Assembly (NCBI GenBank): GCA_900555045.1
Contig: USJW01000035.1
Location: forward strand, 1 to 41,064
DNA: 41,064 nt
Source: an uncultured Clostridium sp.
GTDB lineage: Bacteria > Bacillota > Clostridia > Lachnospirales > Lachnospiraceae
Direction of reading: 5' to 3'
This document shows, in pieces, positions 1-8,405 of this stretch; positions within the stretch are counted from its first letter, which is position 1, and every line of letters starts with the position of its first letter. The notes beneath the pieces were generated by a model that worked only from the letters and a program-made list of their open reading frames with translations, was not told where the DNA came from and did not search any database. The position numbers and the translations under genes were made by a program.

Positions 1-74
1 TTTTTTTTTTTTTTTTAATGATACGGCGACCACCGAGATCTACACTCTTTCCCTACACGACGCTCTTCCGATCT
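1..74. other. Illumina adapter and T tract (non-genomic)
   Basis: Bases 1-16 are all T. Bases 17-74 are the 58-base Illumina P5/TruSeq Read 1 adapter, starting AATGATACGGCGACCACCGA and ending GCTCTTCCGATCT. Genomic sequence starts at about base 75, in the middle of an open reading frame. This is sequencing-library carry-over at a contig end and should be trimmed. Any ORF reading across it, on either strand, is an artefact. Confidence 0.98.
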
Positions 75-955
75 ACAGTGATCCGGTCAAGCTGGCCTAC
101 GTGGCCCACGACATCGGCACCCCGGTGAACCAGGCGTGGCTGGAGGGGATCCAGCGGGAATGCGCATACTACGACAATATCACGGTTCAGGGATTTGACG
201 CCAAGAGCAGCGCTGAGGAGCAGGTGAAGATCATGTCCGAGGTGATCAACCAGAAGTACGACGCGATCATTCTGCAGGCCAGCGATAACGCTGCACTGGC
301 TGCCTCCGTGACAGAGGCGGAGGAGGCCGGGATACCGGTCATCACCATCAACATGGACGTGGATTCCGTGCACTCCGCGCTGGTACAGATGGTGGACTAC
401 GACGCAGGGCGCCTGGCGGCGGAGGAGATTGCGGGGAGCTTAAACGGCAAAGGAAAAATCGTGATCATCCAGGGCCTGCCCGGCATTATCCGTACGGACA
501 ACCTGGAAAAAGGATTCCGGGACACGATCGCCAAGTACAGCGACATCGAGATCATCGGCTCCCAGGCCGCCGATTTTGAGAAGGAGAAGGCTATGAGCGT
601 GATGAACAGCTTCCTTCAGGCGAACAGTCAGATTGACGCAGTGTTTGCCATCAACGATGCCATGGCCGAGGGCGCTGCGCTGGCGGCTGAATCCGCCAAC
701 CGTCTGAACGGACTTTTGATCTGGGGCGCCGACGGCGAGAAGGACGCGCTGACCATGATCGAGGACGGAAAATTGACCGGAACCATTTACACCAACTGCT
801 GGGACGAGGGTTCCACCGCCGCGAAGGTGGCACTGCTGATGATCGGCTCCGAGTACAGTTACGACGTGCTGACCAAGACGCCGGTGATCAATATGGAGCC
901 GGTGGTGGTGACCAAGGACACGGTGGGCAGTATCGCGCAGGAAGACCGCTGGTAA
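75..955 (+). CDS. Sugar ABC transporter substrate-binding protein, 5' truncated
   Basis: Extracellular solute-binding protein of the periplasmic-binding-protein type I (RbsB-like) fold, which captures a sugar or related ligand for the importer encoded directly downstream. The reading frame is open back to the adapter junction, so the signal peptide and first strand are missing; about 290 residues remain, against a usual length near 330-360. Visible family features are the N-lobe segment AHDIGTPVNQAWLEGI, the hinge-proximal VINQKYDAIILQASD and PVITINMD, the C-lobe QIDAVFAINDAMAEGA, and the late GADGEKDALTMI. The GTG at 101 is internal to the frame and not a credible start. The ligand cannot be read from sequence. 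The two-permease arrangement recalls rhamnose and AI-2 type importers, but this is only an analogy. Confidence 0.85.
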
Positions 956-974
956 TTGCCGGGGACAGATTGGA

Positions 975-997
975 GGGGGCGTTCGATGAACACCCCC
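975..997 (+). promoter_or_regulatory. Intercistronic stem-loop after binding-protein gene
   Basis: GGGGG-C-GTTC (975-984) pairs with GAAC-A-CCCCC (988-997) around a GAT loop, with one C/A mismatch. It lies 20 bases after the binding-protein stop and before the permease start at 1021, with no T run behind it. Such hairpins after binding-protein genes often protect the upstream mRNA from 3' decay or partly attenuate, giving more binding protein than membrane subunits; that role is inferred here. Confidence 0.6.
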
Positions 998-1020
998 GTT
1001 GTTCGTGAAAGGAATCAGAT

Positions 1021-2016
1021 ATGAAACAGAGCACAATTCGCAGAATCATTTCACTGGGACTGCTGGCTGCCTTGATAATAGTCTTCTCAGCGACCAGCAG
1101 CTATTTCCTGAACGTGGGGAATTTTATCGCGATTCTCCGCGACGCATCGGTGGTGGGCATCATCGGCATCGGCGTGACCTATGTGATCATCACTGCGGGC
1201 ATCGATTTGTCCACCGGCTCCCTCCTGGCCCTGTCGGGGATGGTGATGGCGCTCATCTACCGCTATACCGCGCTGCCCATCTGGCTCATGCTCCTGGCGG
1301 GCCTGGCCGTGGGCGTGCTGGGCGGTTGGATCAACGGGATGATCATCACCAGGCTGGCGCTGCCGGAGTTTATCGCCACCCTGTCCACGCTGGGGATCTA
1401 CCGGGCCATTACATACATCATTGCGATCAAGGAGAACGGCATCATCACCAGCCAGCCCATGAAGGATTACCGGTTTACGGTCCTGGGCGGCTCGGTGGGC
1501 GGAATCTATTACGTGACCATCGCCTTCATTGTGCTGGCAGTGATCGGGCAGATCGTCCTCAAGAAGACCCGCTTCGGAACCGATTTATACGCCACCGGGT
1601 CCAATGTCAAGGCGGCCCGGCTCTCGGGCATCAACACGGACCGCGCCAGGCTTTTAGCCTACACCGTGGTGGGAGCCTGCGTGGGCGTGGGGGCAATCTT
1701 TACCACATCCCGTTTGCAGAGCGCCACCGCAGTTTTGGGCGACGGGCTGGAGTTCAACGTGATCGCCGCCGTGGTGGTGGGCGGCTGCGCCATGAACGGA
1801 GGGCGCGGGGACATCGTTGGAACGGTGATCGGCGCGCTGTTTATGGCGGTGTTAGACAACGGCATCTACAAATATCAGATCAATACGGCCTATCAGCCCA
1901 TCATCAAGGGGCTGATCATTATCGCGGTGGTGGTCTTTGACTCCTGGTACAACAGCAGGATGGAGGAGGCCTCCAAGAACAAAAAGCGCATGCAGGAGGA
2001 GGTGAGCGGGATATGA
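1021..2016 (+). CDS. Sugar ABC transporter permease (RbsC type)
   Basis: Inner-membrane channel subunit of the importer, 331 residues, the normal length for the BPD_transp_2 (ribose/galactose/xylose permease) family. It is hydrophobic throughout, with an N-terminal helix at about 9-30. It carries the family signature ITAGIDLSTGSLLALSG (about residues 58-74), and near the C-terminus a glycine-rich VVVGGCAMNGGRGDIVGTV loop expected to contact the ATPase. The ATG at 1021 follows AAAGGA at 1009-1014. The 3' end overlaps the ATPase gene by four bases (ATGA), indicating translational coupling. It probably forms a heterodimer with the second permease at 3539. Confidence 0.92.
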   Translation: MKQSTIRRIISLGLLAALIIVFSATSSYFLNVGNFIAILRDASVVGIIGIGVTYVIITAGIDLSTGSLLALSGMVMALIYRYTALPIWLMLLAGLAVGVLGGWINGMIITRLALPEFIATLSTLGIYRAITYIIAIKENGIITSQPMKDYRFTVLGGSVGGIYYVTIAFIVLAVIGQIVLKKTRFGTDLYATGSNVKAARLSGINTDRARLLAYTVVGACVGVGAIFTTSRLQSATAVLGDGLEFNVIAAVVVGGCAMNGGRGDIVGTVIGALFMAVLDNGIYKYQINTAYQPIIKGLIIIAVVVFDSWYNSRMEEASKNKKRMQEEVSGI

Positions 2017-3542
2017 CGGACAGGGAAGTGATTCTCCAGGTGAAGGACATTGAAAAGAGCTTCGGCGGAGTCCCGGTACTCAAAAAGGTCAATCTGGATA
2101 TCCGCAAGGGTGAGGTCCACGCGCTGATGGGCGAGAACGGGGCCGGCAAGTCCACCCTGATCAAGATTATCACCGGCGCCTACACCAAGGATGCGGGTTC
2201 TATTTTCTGGAAAGGCAAGGAGGTGCAGATCAACAGCCGCGCGGACTGCCAGGCATTGGGAATCGCCTGTATCTACCAGGAATTGTCTGTGATCCCGGCG
2301 CTGACCGTGGCCCAGAACGTGCTGCTGGGGAAGGAGCCTAAGATCGGCAGAACGGGGTTAATCAACTACCGGGAGCTGAACCGGCAGGTCGGGCAGCTGA
2401 TCGACCGGTACGAGTTCCCCTTAAACCCTACGGACGTGGTGGGCGATCTGGGCATCGGCCAGCGCCAGCTGATCGAGATTTTAAAGGGCCTGTCCACGGA
2501 GGCGGACCTGCTAATCATGGATGAGCCCACCGCTTCCCTAAGCGGCAAGGAGGCGGAGAGCCTGTTTGATATCATCGGGGGACTGCGGGACAAGGGCGTG
2601 AGCATCATCTACATTTCCCACCGGCTGGAGGAGGTATACCGCCTCTCCGACCGCCTGACCATTCTGCGGGACGGGGAGAACAAGGCCGTGCTGGAGAAGG
2701 ACGAGATCGACCCGCTGCGGGTGATCGAGCTGATGATCGGCAAGGCGGTGGACGAGTCCGAGGGCTCGGTGAAGACGCTTAAGCGGAATCAGAATCCGGT
2801 GTACCTGGAGGTGAAGAACCTGACCAGCAGGGGCGTGTTTAGGGATGTGAGTTTCCAGGTGCGAAAGGGCGAGATCGTGGGCATTGGCGGGCTGATCGGG
2901 GCCGGAAGGACGGAGCTAGTGCGCTGCATCTACGGCATCGACCGCTTTCACAGCGGGGAGATTCTGGTGGACGGAAAGCCCTACGCGCCAAACGCCGCAA
3001 GGAGTATCAAAAACGGCTTCGGCTTCGTGCCGGAGGACCGGAGAAACCAGGGCTTTATCCCTTTGCTCTCCATCAACAAAAACAACGCGCTGACCAATTA
3101 CGATCTGATCAAGAAGAGCGGGTGGGCCATCTCGGACAAGGACGAGCTGCGGATGTGCCTGGAGGCCATCCGCAAGGTGGACATCCGCCCCGGCGATCCG
3201 GACAAGCCCGTGGGCCTGCTCTCCGGCGGCAACCAGCAGAAGGTGGTGCTGGGAAAGTGGCTGATGCGGGATCTGAAGCTTCTGATCGTGGATGAGCCCA
3301 CCGCGGGCATCGACGTGGGGGCGAAAAATGAAATCTATACCATACTGCAGGACCTGGCGAGAGAGGGCGTGGTCATCATCGTGGTCTCCTCGGACTTGCA
3401 GGAGCTGCTGCGCATCTCGGACCGGATTCTGGTGATGCGCAAAGGGCGGATTGTAAAAGAATTTGCGGAGGAGACGGTGACCCAGGCGGACATCCTGGCG
3501 GCTGCCTCCGGCCTGATCCAGGATGAGGAGGTGCGCCCATGA
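2013..3542 (+). CDS. Sugar ABC transporter ATP-binding protein (RbsA/MglA type, double domain)
   Basis: Cytoplasmic ATPase driving sugar import, 509 residues with two fused nucleotide-binding domains, the usual size for the RbsA/MglA/XylG family. Domain 1 has a complete Walker A (GENGAGKST), signature LGIGQRQLIEI and Walker B LLIMDEPTASL. Domain 2 has the degenerate Walker A typical of this family (GLIGAGRTELV), signature LSGGNQQKVVLGKW and Walker B LLIVDEPTAGIDVGAKNEIY. One site is therefore probably the main hydrolytic one, as in relatives. The start overlaps the upstream permease stop by four bases, and the stop overlaps the second permease start by four bases, so the three membrane-complex genes are coupled. 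Confidence 0.95.
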   Translation: MTDREVILQVKDIEKSFGGVPVLKKVNLDIRKGEVHALMGENGAGKSTLIKIITGAYTKDAGSIFWKGKEVQINSRADCQALGIACIYQELSVIPALTVAQNVLLGKEPKIGRTGLINYRELNRQVGQLIDRYEFPLNPTDVVGDLGIGQRQLIEILKGLSTEADLLIMDEPTASLSGKEAESLFDIIGGLRDKGVSIIYISHRLEEVYRLSDRLTILRDGENKAVLEKDEIDPLRVIELMIGKAVDESEGSVKTLKRNQNPVYLEVKNLTSRGVFRDVSFQVRKGEIVGIGGLIGAGRTELVRCIYGIDRFHSGEILVDGKPYAPNAARSIKNGFGFVPEDRRNQGFIPLLSINKNNALTNYDLIKKSGWAISDKDELRMCLEAIRKVDIRPGDPDKPVGLLSGGNQQKVVLGKWLMRDLKLLIVDEPTAGIDVGAKNEIYTILQDLAREGVVIIVVSSDLQELLRISDRILVMRKGRIVKEFAEETVTQADILAAASGLIQDEEVRP

Positions 3543-4543
3543 GCGGAAGCAGAAAAAAATTGAATCTTCAGTCTTACAGCAAGGTGTTTATTCTGCTGGG
3601 CTTTATGCTGGTGCTGACCGCCATCGCCCCGGACAGCTTTCCCACGGTGGCCAATTTGAGCAACGTGCTCTGGTCTGTGTCCGTGGTGGGGATCATGGTG
3701 TCCGGCTCCATCTTTGCCATCCTGGTGGGCGGCATCGACCTCTCGGTCGGCTCCATGCTGGCCATGACGGGGATCATCGTGGTGAAAATGATCCGCTATT
3801 TCGACTATTCCATCACCGGCGTCCTGCTGGGAATGCTGCTGGCGCTCCTGACCGGCGTGCTGGTGGGGGTCATCCACGGCGTGATCATCACACGCTACAA
3901 CGTCCCTGCGTTTCTGGTGACCTTCGCGACCCAGAGCATCATACTGGGACTCTCCATGCTGCTGACCAACAACAAGATCATCGGCTGCCTGGAGCCCAAG
4001 GCGTTTACCGTCATCGGAATCGGCAAGCTGTTCGGGCTGCCCTTACCCATCTATGTGATGGCAGTCATCGCCTTCATCAGCTATTTTATCCTGAACAGGA
4101 CCGCCATCGGCCGGTATGTGTATGCGGTGGGCGGAAACCCGGAGGCTTCCCGGATATCCGGAATCTCGGACAAGGGCATAATCATCATGTCCTACGTGTT
4201 TTCCGGGGTGACGGCGGCCATCGGCGGCATCGTCCTAGCCTCCATGACCCAGCAGGGAATGGCGAGCACCGGCAAGGGGTATGAGACGGAAGTGATCACC
4301 GCCGCGGTAATCGGAGGAGTCAGCCTGGCAGGCGGTGAGGGCCGCGTGCAGGGCGCGATCTTCGGCGCTGTGCTGGTGGGCCTGTTAAACAACGGTATGA
4401 ACCTGCTGAACGTGCCCTCCACCCACGTGGGCCTGGTGAAAGGGCTTGTGATCATCGCAGCGGTGGCTGTGGATATCCTTGGAAGAAAGGAGAAGCAGCG
4501 CGGCGTTGCCTCTCTGTTTAAAAGAAAGAAGGTAATCTCATGA
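3539..4543 (+). CDS. Second sugar ABC transporter permease
   Basis: 334-residue integral membrane permease of the same BPD_transp_2 family as the product of the gene at 1021 but clearly diverged, so probably the second half of a heterodimeric channel. The family signature reads LVGGIDLSVGSMLAMTG, and the C-terminal loop reads AAVIGGVSLAGGEGRVQGAI. The first transmembrane helix is at about residues 15-33. It ends in a basic tail (LFKRKKVIS). It overlaps the ATPase gene upstream and the amidohydrolase gene downstream by four bases each. Import and hydrolase translation are thus coupled, which suggests that the hydrolase acts on the imported compound. Confidence 0.92.
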   Translation: MSGSRKKLNLQSYSKVFILLGFMLVLTAIAPDSFPTVANLSNVLWSVSVVGIMVSGSIFAILVGGIDLSVGSMLAMTGIIVVKMIRYFDYSITGVLLGMLLALLTGVLVGVIHGVIITRYNVPAFLVTFATQSIILGLSMLLTNNKIIGCLEPKAFTVIGIGKLFGLPLPIYVMAVIAFISYFILNRTAIGRYVYAVGGNPEASRISGISDKGIIIMSYVFSGVTAAIGGIVLASMTQQGMASTGKGYETEVITAAVIGGVSLAGGEGRVQGAIFGAVLVGLLNNGMNLLNVPSTHVGLVKGLVIIAAVAVDILGRKEKQRGVASLFKRKKVIS

Positions 4544-5445
4544 AAAAAATAGATGCGCATCTTCATGTGGCGAAGATTGTTGCCGGATACTGCCGGCGCG
4601 GGGAGCTGAGAGCCTGCGGGGGCGGCCGGGCCGTCTGGGGAAACGGCGAGGAATTCCAGCTGTTTCCGGAGGGCTACGGGGACGAATCCTTCCCCGTGGA
4701 GCGGGCGATAGAGATCATGGATCAAAACGGCGTGGAGCGGGCCGTGCTGATGCAAGGGAGCATGTACGGCTTCCAGAACCAGTACCACTATGAGATTCTG
4801 CAGAAATATCCCGAGCGCTTCTGCCCGTCCTGCACGGTGGACCCCTTCATGACGGACCACATGGAGATGCTCAAATTCCTGCTGGAGAAGCGGAATTTCC
4901 GCTTGGTAAAGTTTGAGGTCAGCTCCGGCGGCGGACTCATGGGCTGCCATGATCCGTTTGAACTAGACTCCCCGCGGATGATGGAGATTTACGAGCGGAT
5001 CGCCCGCAACCACGGGGTGGTGGCGCTGGACGTGGGGGATTTGACGATGCCCAGCCATCAGCCGGACCGGCTGGCCCGGGTGGCACGGGAGCTTCCGGAG
5101 CTTAAGATGGTGGTCTGCCATCTCCTGGCCCCCATGAAAGGGCGGGAGCGGGAGTTGGAGGAGAGCCTGGAACAGCTGAATCTGCCCAACGTGTGGTTTG
5201 ATCTGGCGGCGCTGCCGAAGATACTGGAAAGCCCGGCTTACCCCTACGGGGACGTCCATCAGGTGCTGAAGCGTGCGAAGAAAATCCTGGGGGCGAAGAA
5301 GATGATGTGGGGCACGGATGCGCCCTTCGCGGCCACCAGGGATTCCTACGAAAATCTGACCGGATATCTGGCGGACGGGGACGCGTTTACGCAGCAGGAG
5401 CTGGAGGACGTCTACTACAACAATGCACTGGAAGTGTATTTCTAA
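4540..5445 (+). CDS. Amidohydrolase-family (Amidohydro_2) metal-dependent hydrolase
   Basis: Predicted cytoplasmic TIM-barrel hydrolase or decarboxylase of the amidohydrolase superfamily (PF04909-like), 301 residues. It opens with MKKIDAHLH, giving the His-X-His metal pair at 7 and 9 on strand 1. Later metal or catalytic candidates are the His in VVCHLLAP (about 193) and the Asp in MWGTDAPF (about 261). This layout matches lactonases, amidohydrolases and nonoxidative decarboxylases such as ACMSD and 2-pyrone-dicarboxylate lactonase relatives. The actual reaction is unknown. Its start overlaps the permease stop (ATGA), and a cupin gene follows 20 bases later, so it is the first catabolic step encoded after the importer. 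Confidence 0.8.
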   Translation: MKKIDAHLHVAKIVAGYCRRGELRACGGGRAVWGNGEEFQLFPEGYGDESFPVERAIEIMDQNGVERAVLMQGSMYGFQNQYHYEILQKYPERFCPSCTVDPFMTDHMEMLKFLLEKRNFRLVKFEVSSGGGLMGCHDPFELDSPRMMEIYERIARNHGVVALDVGDLTMPSHQPDRLARVARELPELKMVVCHLLAPMKGRERELEESLEQLNLPNVWFDLAALPKILESPAYPYGDVHQVLKRAKKILGAKKMMWGTDAPFAATRDSYENLTGYLADGDAFTQQELEDVYYNNALEVYF

Positions 5446-5465
5446 GCGGCACAGGAGGTAGAAAA

Positions 5466-5816
5466 ATGCTCAGAAAACGAGAGGAGTTGCAGGTGGAGCG
5501 CAAGCCCGCCCCCTTCGGCGGTACCGGGGAGATCACGGTGCGCAGCCTGTTAAACGGGCCGGAGGAAATGTACGAAAAGGGCCGGGTCTTCTGCCATACC
5601 ACGGTGTACCCCGGGGCGGCCATGGGATACCACGTCCACGAACACGAGTCGGAGACTTACTACATTCTCAGCGGAACCGGACGGTTTAACGACAACGGAA
5701 CCATAAAGACCGTCACCGCCGGGGACGTGACCGTCACCGGCAGCGGCGAGGGCCACAGCATGGAAGCGGTGGGGGAGGAGCCGGTGGAGATGATCGCCCT
5801 GATTCTCTACCAATAG
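5466..5816 (+). CDS. Small single-domain cupin protein
   Basis: 116-residue single-cupin protein. Cupin motif 1 reads GYHVHEHESETYYILSGTG, supplying two His and one Glu for metal binding; motif 2 reads GDVTVTGSGEGHSMEA with the fourth ligand His. A longer frame opens at 5307 inside the amidohydrolase gene, but the ATG at 5466 has an excellent AGGAGG at 5453-5458 and starts at the natural N-terminus, so it is chosen. Small cupins beside sugar importers are often sugar epimerases, isomerases or ligand-binding regulators. Nothing here fixes the substrate. Last gene of the importer cluster. Confidence 0.85.
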   Translation: MLRKREELQVERKPAPFGGTGEITVRSLLNGPEEMYEKGRVFCHTTVYPGAAMGYHVHEHESETYYILSGTGRFNDNGTIKTVTAGDVTVTGSGEGHSMEAVGEEPVEMIALILYQ

Positions 5817-5840
5817 AGGAAAGTCCTGGAAAAAAGATAG

Positions 5841-5869
5841 TTGAAACATATGCCCGCCCGCGTTATAAT
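5841..5869 (+). promoter_or_regulatory. Sigma-A promoter for MATE gene
   Basis: TTGAAA, 17 bases, TATAAT. The -10 lies about 35 bases before the ATG at 5904. An in-frame upstream extension of the MATE reading frame runs through this promoter, so that extension is not coding. Confidence 0.75.
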
Positions 5870-5903
5870 GGGGAATATTTATGAATTTTTCGGGGGAAAG
5901 CAT

Positions 5904-7241
5904 ATGATTACGGATTTGACCACGGAACATCCGGACAAGACACTGTGGCGTTTTCTGCTGCCCATGATGGTCAGCGTGATATTCCAGCAGTTCTACAACC
6001 TGGCGGACAGCATGATCGCCGGGAAATTCGCCGGGGAGGCGGCGCTGGCGGCGGTGGGGGCTTCCTACCCGATCACGGTGATTTTTATGGCCTTCGCGGT
6101 GGGCAGCAATCTGGGGGCCTCGGTGATCGTGTCGCGGCTCTTTGGGGCGAAGGACTTCGCCAGGATGCGCACCGCGGTGACCACGGCGTTCATCGCCTGC
6201 CTGGCCATGAGCCTGGGGCTGACGGCCTTCGGGTACGTGTTCTGCGCGCCCATGATGCGCTGGATTCACACGCCGGGGGACATCTTTTCGGACGGGGCGC
6301 TGTACCTCAGGATCTACGTGTTCGGGCTCACGTTTCTGTTCCTCTACAACGTGTGCACCGGTATTTTCACGGCGCTGGGCGACTCCAAGACTCCGCTATA
6401 TTTTCTGATCGGCTCCTCGGCGGGCAATATTTTTCTGGACTGCCTGTTTGTGGCGGTGTTTCACTGGGGCGTGGCCGGTGTGGCCTGGGCCACCTTCATC
6501 GCACAGGGGATCTCGGCCTTCCTGGCGCTCGTCACTCTGGCCGGGCGTCTGCGGCACTTCCGACTGGACCGGCATGTCCCGCTGTTTGACTGGGGACTCC
6601 TCATGCGGATCGCCGCCATCGCGGTGCCCAGCATCATGCAGCAGAGCGTCCTCAGCGTCGGAAACCTGTTTGTCCAGAACATTGTCAACCACTATGGATC
6701 CGCGGTGATCGCGGGCTACTCGGGCGCCATCAAACTGAACACCTTTGCCATCAACACCTTCATGTCCCTGGGCGGCTGCCTTTCCAGCTACACGGCCCAG
6801 AACCTGGGCGCGGGCAAGAGGGAGCGCCTGCCCCTGGGCTTTAAGACCGGGGTGCGCCTGTCCTTCTTCGCCACCATCCCGTTCTTTGTGCTGTATTTTT
6901 GCTTCAGTCGCGGGATGATGGGGCTGTTTCTCAACGCGGACAGCACGGAGGCCATCCGCGCGGGGGTGGAATTTCTACACATTGTATCCCCGATGTACTT
7001 TATGATCTCCATCAAGCTGATGACCGACGGCATCATCCGGGGCTCCGGCGCCATGGTTTACTTTGTGGTGGCGACGGTGCCGGATTTGATCCTCCGGATC
7101 ACCTTCGCGTACATCCTCACGCCCCATTTCGGCAGCACGGGAATCTGGATGGCCTGGCCCTTCGGATGGATTGCGGCCAGTGGGCTTACGATTCTGTTTT
7201 ACCGAAGGATTGTGACGGGGAAGTTTGAGATTAGGCTATAA
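5904..7241 (+). CDS. MATE family efflux transporter
   Basis: Multidrug and toxin extrusion-type antiporter, 445 residues, the normal family length, with about 12 predicted membrane helices. It starts MITDLTTEHPDKTLWRF and then has the MATE helix-1 pattern FLLPMMVSVIFQQFYNLADS. The second half repeats the pattern (IAAIAVPSIMQQSVLSVGN), reflecting the two-lobed MATE fold. Such proteins export cationic drugs or metabolites using Na+ or H+ gradients; the substrate is not predictable. ATG 5904 is chosen because GGGGGA lies seven bases upstream and the in-frame sequence further upstream is a promoter. It is a single-gene unit with its own promoter and a strong terminator. Confidence 0.92.
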   Translation: MITDLTTEHPDKTLWRFLLPMMVSVIFQQFYNLADSMIAGKFAGEAALAAVGASYPITVIFMAFAVGSNLGASVIVSRLFGAKDFARMRTAVTTAFIACLAMSLGLTAFGYVFCAPMMRWIHTPGDIFSDGALYLRIYVFGLTFLFLYNVCTGIFTALGDSKTPLYFLIGSSAGNIFLDCLFVAVFHWGVAGVAWATFIAQGISAFLALVTLAGRLRHFRLDRHVPLFDWGLLMRIAAIAVPSIMQQSVLSVGNLFVQNIVNHYGSAVIAGYSGAIKLNTFAINTFMSLGGCLSSYTAQNLGAGKRERLPLGFKTGVRLSFFATIPFFVLYFCFSRGMMGLFLNADSTEAIRAGVEFLHIVSPMYFMISIKLMTDGIIRGSGAMVYFVVATVPDLILRITFAYILTPHFGSTGIWMAWPFGWIAASGLTILFYRRIVTGKFEIRL

Positions 7242-7255
7242 CACAAAAATGATAG

Positions 7256-7301
7256 GACTGCTGTCCGGAAAACACATTTTTCCGGACAGCGGTCTTTTTT
7301 T
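7256..7301 (+). terminator. Rho-independent terminator of MATE gene
   Basis: GACTGCTGTCCGGAAAA pairs with TTTTCCGGACAGCGGTC (one G-U pair) around a short CACAT loop, followed by seven T. It lies 14 bases after the stop codon. Confidence 0.95.
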
Positions 7302-7410
7302 GAGCTGTTTTGCGAAAAAACAGGGGAGACCGGCCATGGAGTGGGGGAAAACGACGGGTTTTGACAACAGAAGCGCTCGAAAATTCTCACATATGGACAA
7401 CTGGGGTTTA

Positions 7411-7439
7411 TTGTAAAAAGAACGTTAAAATGATATAAT
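7411..7439 (+). promoter_or_regulatory. Promoter of the polysaccharide operon
   Basis: TTGTAA, 17 bases, TATAAT, with a TGA immediately before the -10 (extended -10). The predicted start is near 7446, about 50 bases before the first ATG at 7495. A second -35-like TTGACA lies at 7361-7366, but no good -10 follows it at the right distance. No other convincing promoter was seen until 18007, so this probably drives all eight genes. Confidence 0.8.
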
Positions 7440-7494
7440 TTGGAAATGTGCGCAATTGAATACATGACGTTTGAGTTCACAGCAGGAGGGGAAC

Positions 7495-8391
7495 ATGAAG
7501 AGAGGGATGGGGTTTGGCGCAGTGCTGCTCGGGGTAGTTTTGGCGGGCACGTTCGCGCTGCATATTTTCGCGCAGAAGCCGGAGACCGACTACAGGGAGA
7601 TGCTGAGCCGGACCAGTATTTTTTCCTGGGAACAGGAGTATATGGAGACGGAATATGAGCCGCAGCTGGAGCTTGCGATGACCAGCCTGGGAATCGAGAC
7701 GGTTTACCAGGAGGTGAGCGATGGTACGGACCCAAAAATCGTGCTGTCCTACCTGGAGCGGCGGGCCGACAAGGGCCAGAAGGTCTTTTACCTGGCGGGG
7801 GCCTCGGAGTGGGGGCTCGAGGAGGATGCCGCCTCGATGCTGGCGGAGGTGGAAAAAGTAAAAAAATGGAACCGCGACGCCGTGAAAGGGCGGGGATTTG
7901 CGGGGATTGTCTGGGACGTGGAGCCGTACCTTTTGAGGGAGTGGAGGAAGGCCCCGCAGGAAGCCATGGAGCAGTTTGTGAAGAACTGCGAGGCCGCATA
8001 CCAGGCGGCCCGCAAGAACCGCCTGGCGGTCATCCTCTGCATCCCCAATTTTTACGATCTGCCCGAGTACAATCAGGCGTTGGAACGGCTGGTGAAAAAC
8101 GGCTGCGACGGGATTGCGGTCATGAACTATCTGAAGGCGGATGAGGCGGGCCAGATCGCCGGCGAGGTGGAGCTGGCGCAGAAATACGGGAAGGTCGTCA
8201 TCAACATCACGGAATTGCAGAAGCCCGGCTACCATGAGCTGACGGAGGAGAACACCTATTATTATGATGGCCTTTTGGCCGTCGAGGAGAGCTGGGAGCG
8301 CCTCAGGGAGGCGTTCGACTACGACGGGCTCGGGTTTTCCTGGCATTATTTGAAGCCTGTCTTAAAATTGATGGGCGAAGAGACAGAGTAA
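7495..8391 (+). CDS. Secreted/membrane-anchored TIM-barrel glycosidase-like protein
   Basis: 298 residues, first gene of the polysaccharide operon. Residues 1-24 form a signal peptide or membrane anchor (KRGMGFGAVLLGVVLAGTFA). The rest reads as an alpha/beta barrel: strand motif FAGIVWDVEPY places D141 and E143 in a D-x-E pattern like GH18-type catalytic strands. GIAVMNYL resembles the later GH18 M-x-Y strand, and GLGFSWHYL near the C-terminus fits a final-strand Trp. It could be a glycoside hydrolase or lyase trimming the exported glycan, or a non-catalytic barrel; no specific family was recognised. The ATG at 7495 follows AGGAGGGG at 7483-7490 and gives a proper signal peptide. An in-frame TTG at 7471 lacks these features. 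Confidence 0.7.
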   Translation: MKRGMGFGAVLLGVVLAGTFALHIFAQKPETDYREMLSRTSIFSWEQEYMETEYEPQLELAMTSLGIETVYQEVSDGTDPKIVLSYLERRADKGQKVFYLAGASEWGLEEDAASMLAEVEKVKKWNRDAVKGRGFAGIVWDVEPYLLREWRKAPQEAMEQFVKNCEAAYQAARKNRLAVILCIPNFYDLPEYNQALERLVKNGCDGIAVMNYLKADEAGQIAGEVELAQKYGKVVINITELQKPGYHELTEENTYYYDGLLAVEESWERLREAFDYDGLGFSWHYLKPVLKLMGEETE

Positions 8392-8405
8392 AGTGAGGTT
8401 AGAAC

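Noticed and set aside
53..373. Leftward ORF reading into the adapter
   Set aside because: It ends within the adapter sequence and is antisense to the clear binding-protein gene.
5307..5465. Longer N-terminus for the cupin gene
   Set aside because: It lies inside the amidohydrolase gene; ATG 5466 has a strong ribosome-binding site and the natural cupin N-terminus.
5841..5903. Upstream in-frame extension of the MATE protein
   Set aside because: It contains a near-perfect TTGAAA-17-TATAAT promoter.
7361..7390. Second promoter using TTGACA at 7361
   Set aside because: No acceptable -10 lies 16-18 bases downstream; the TTGTAA-17-TATAAT pair at 7411 is better.
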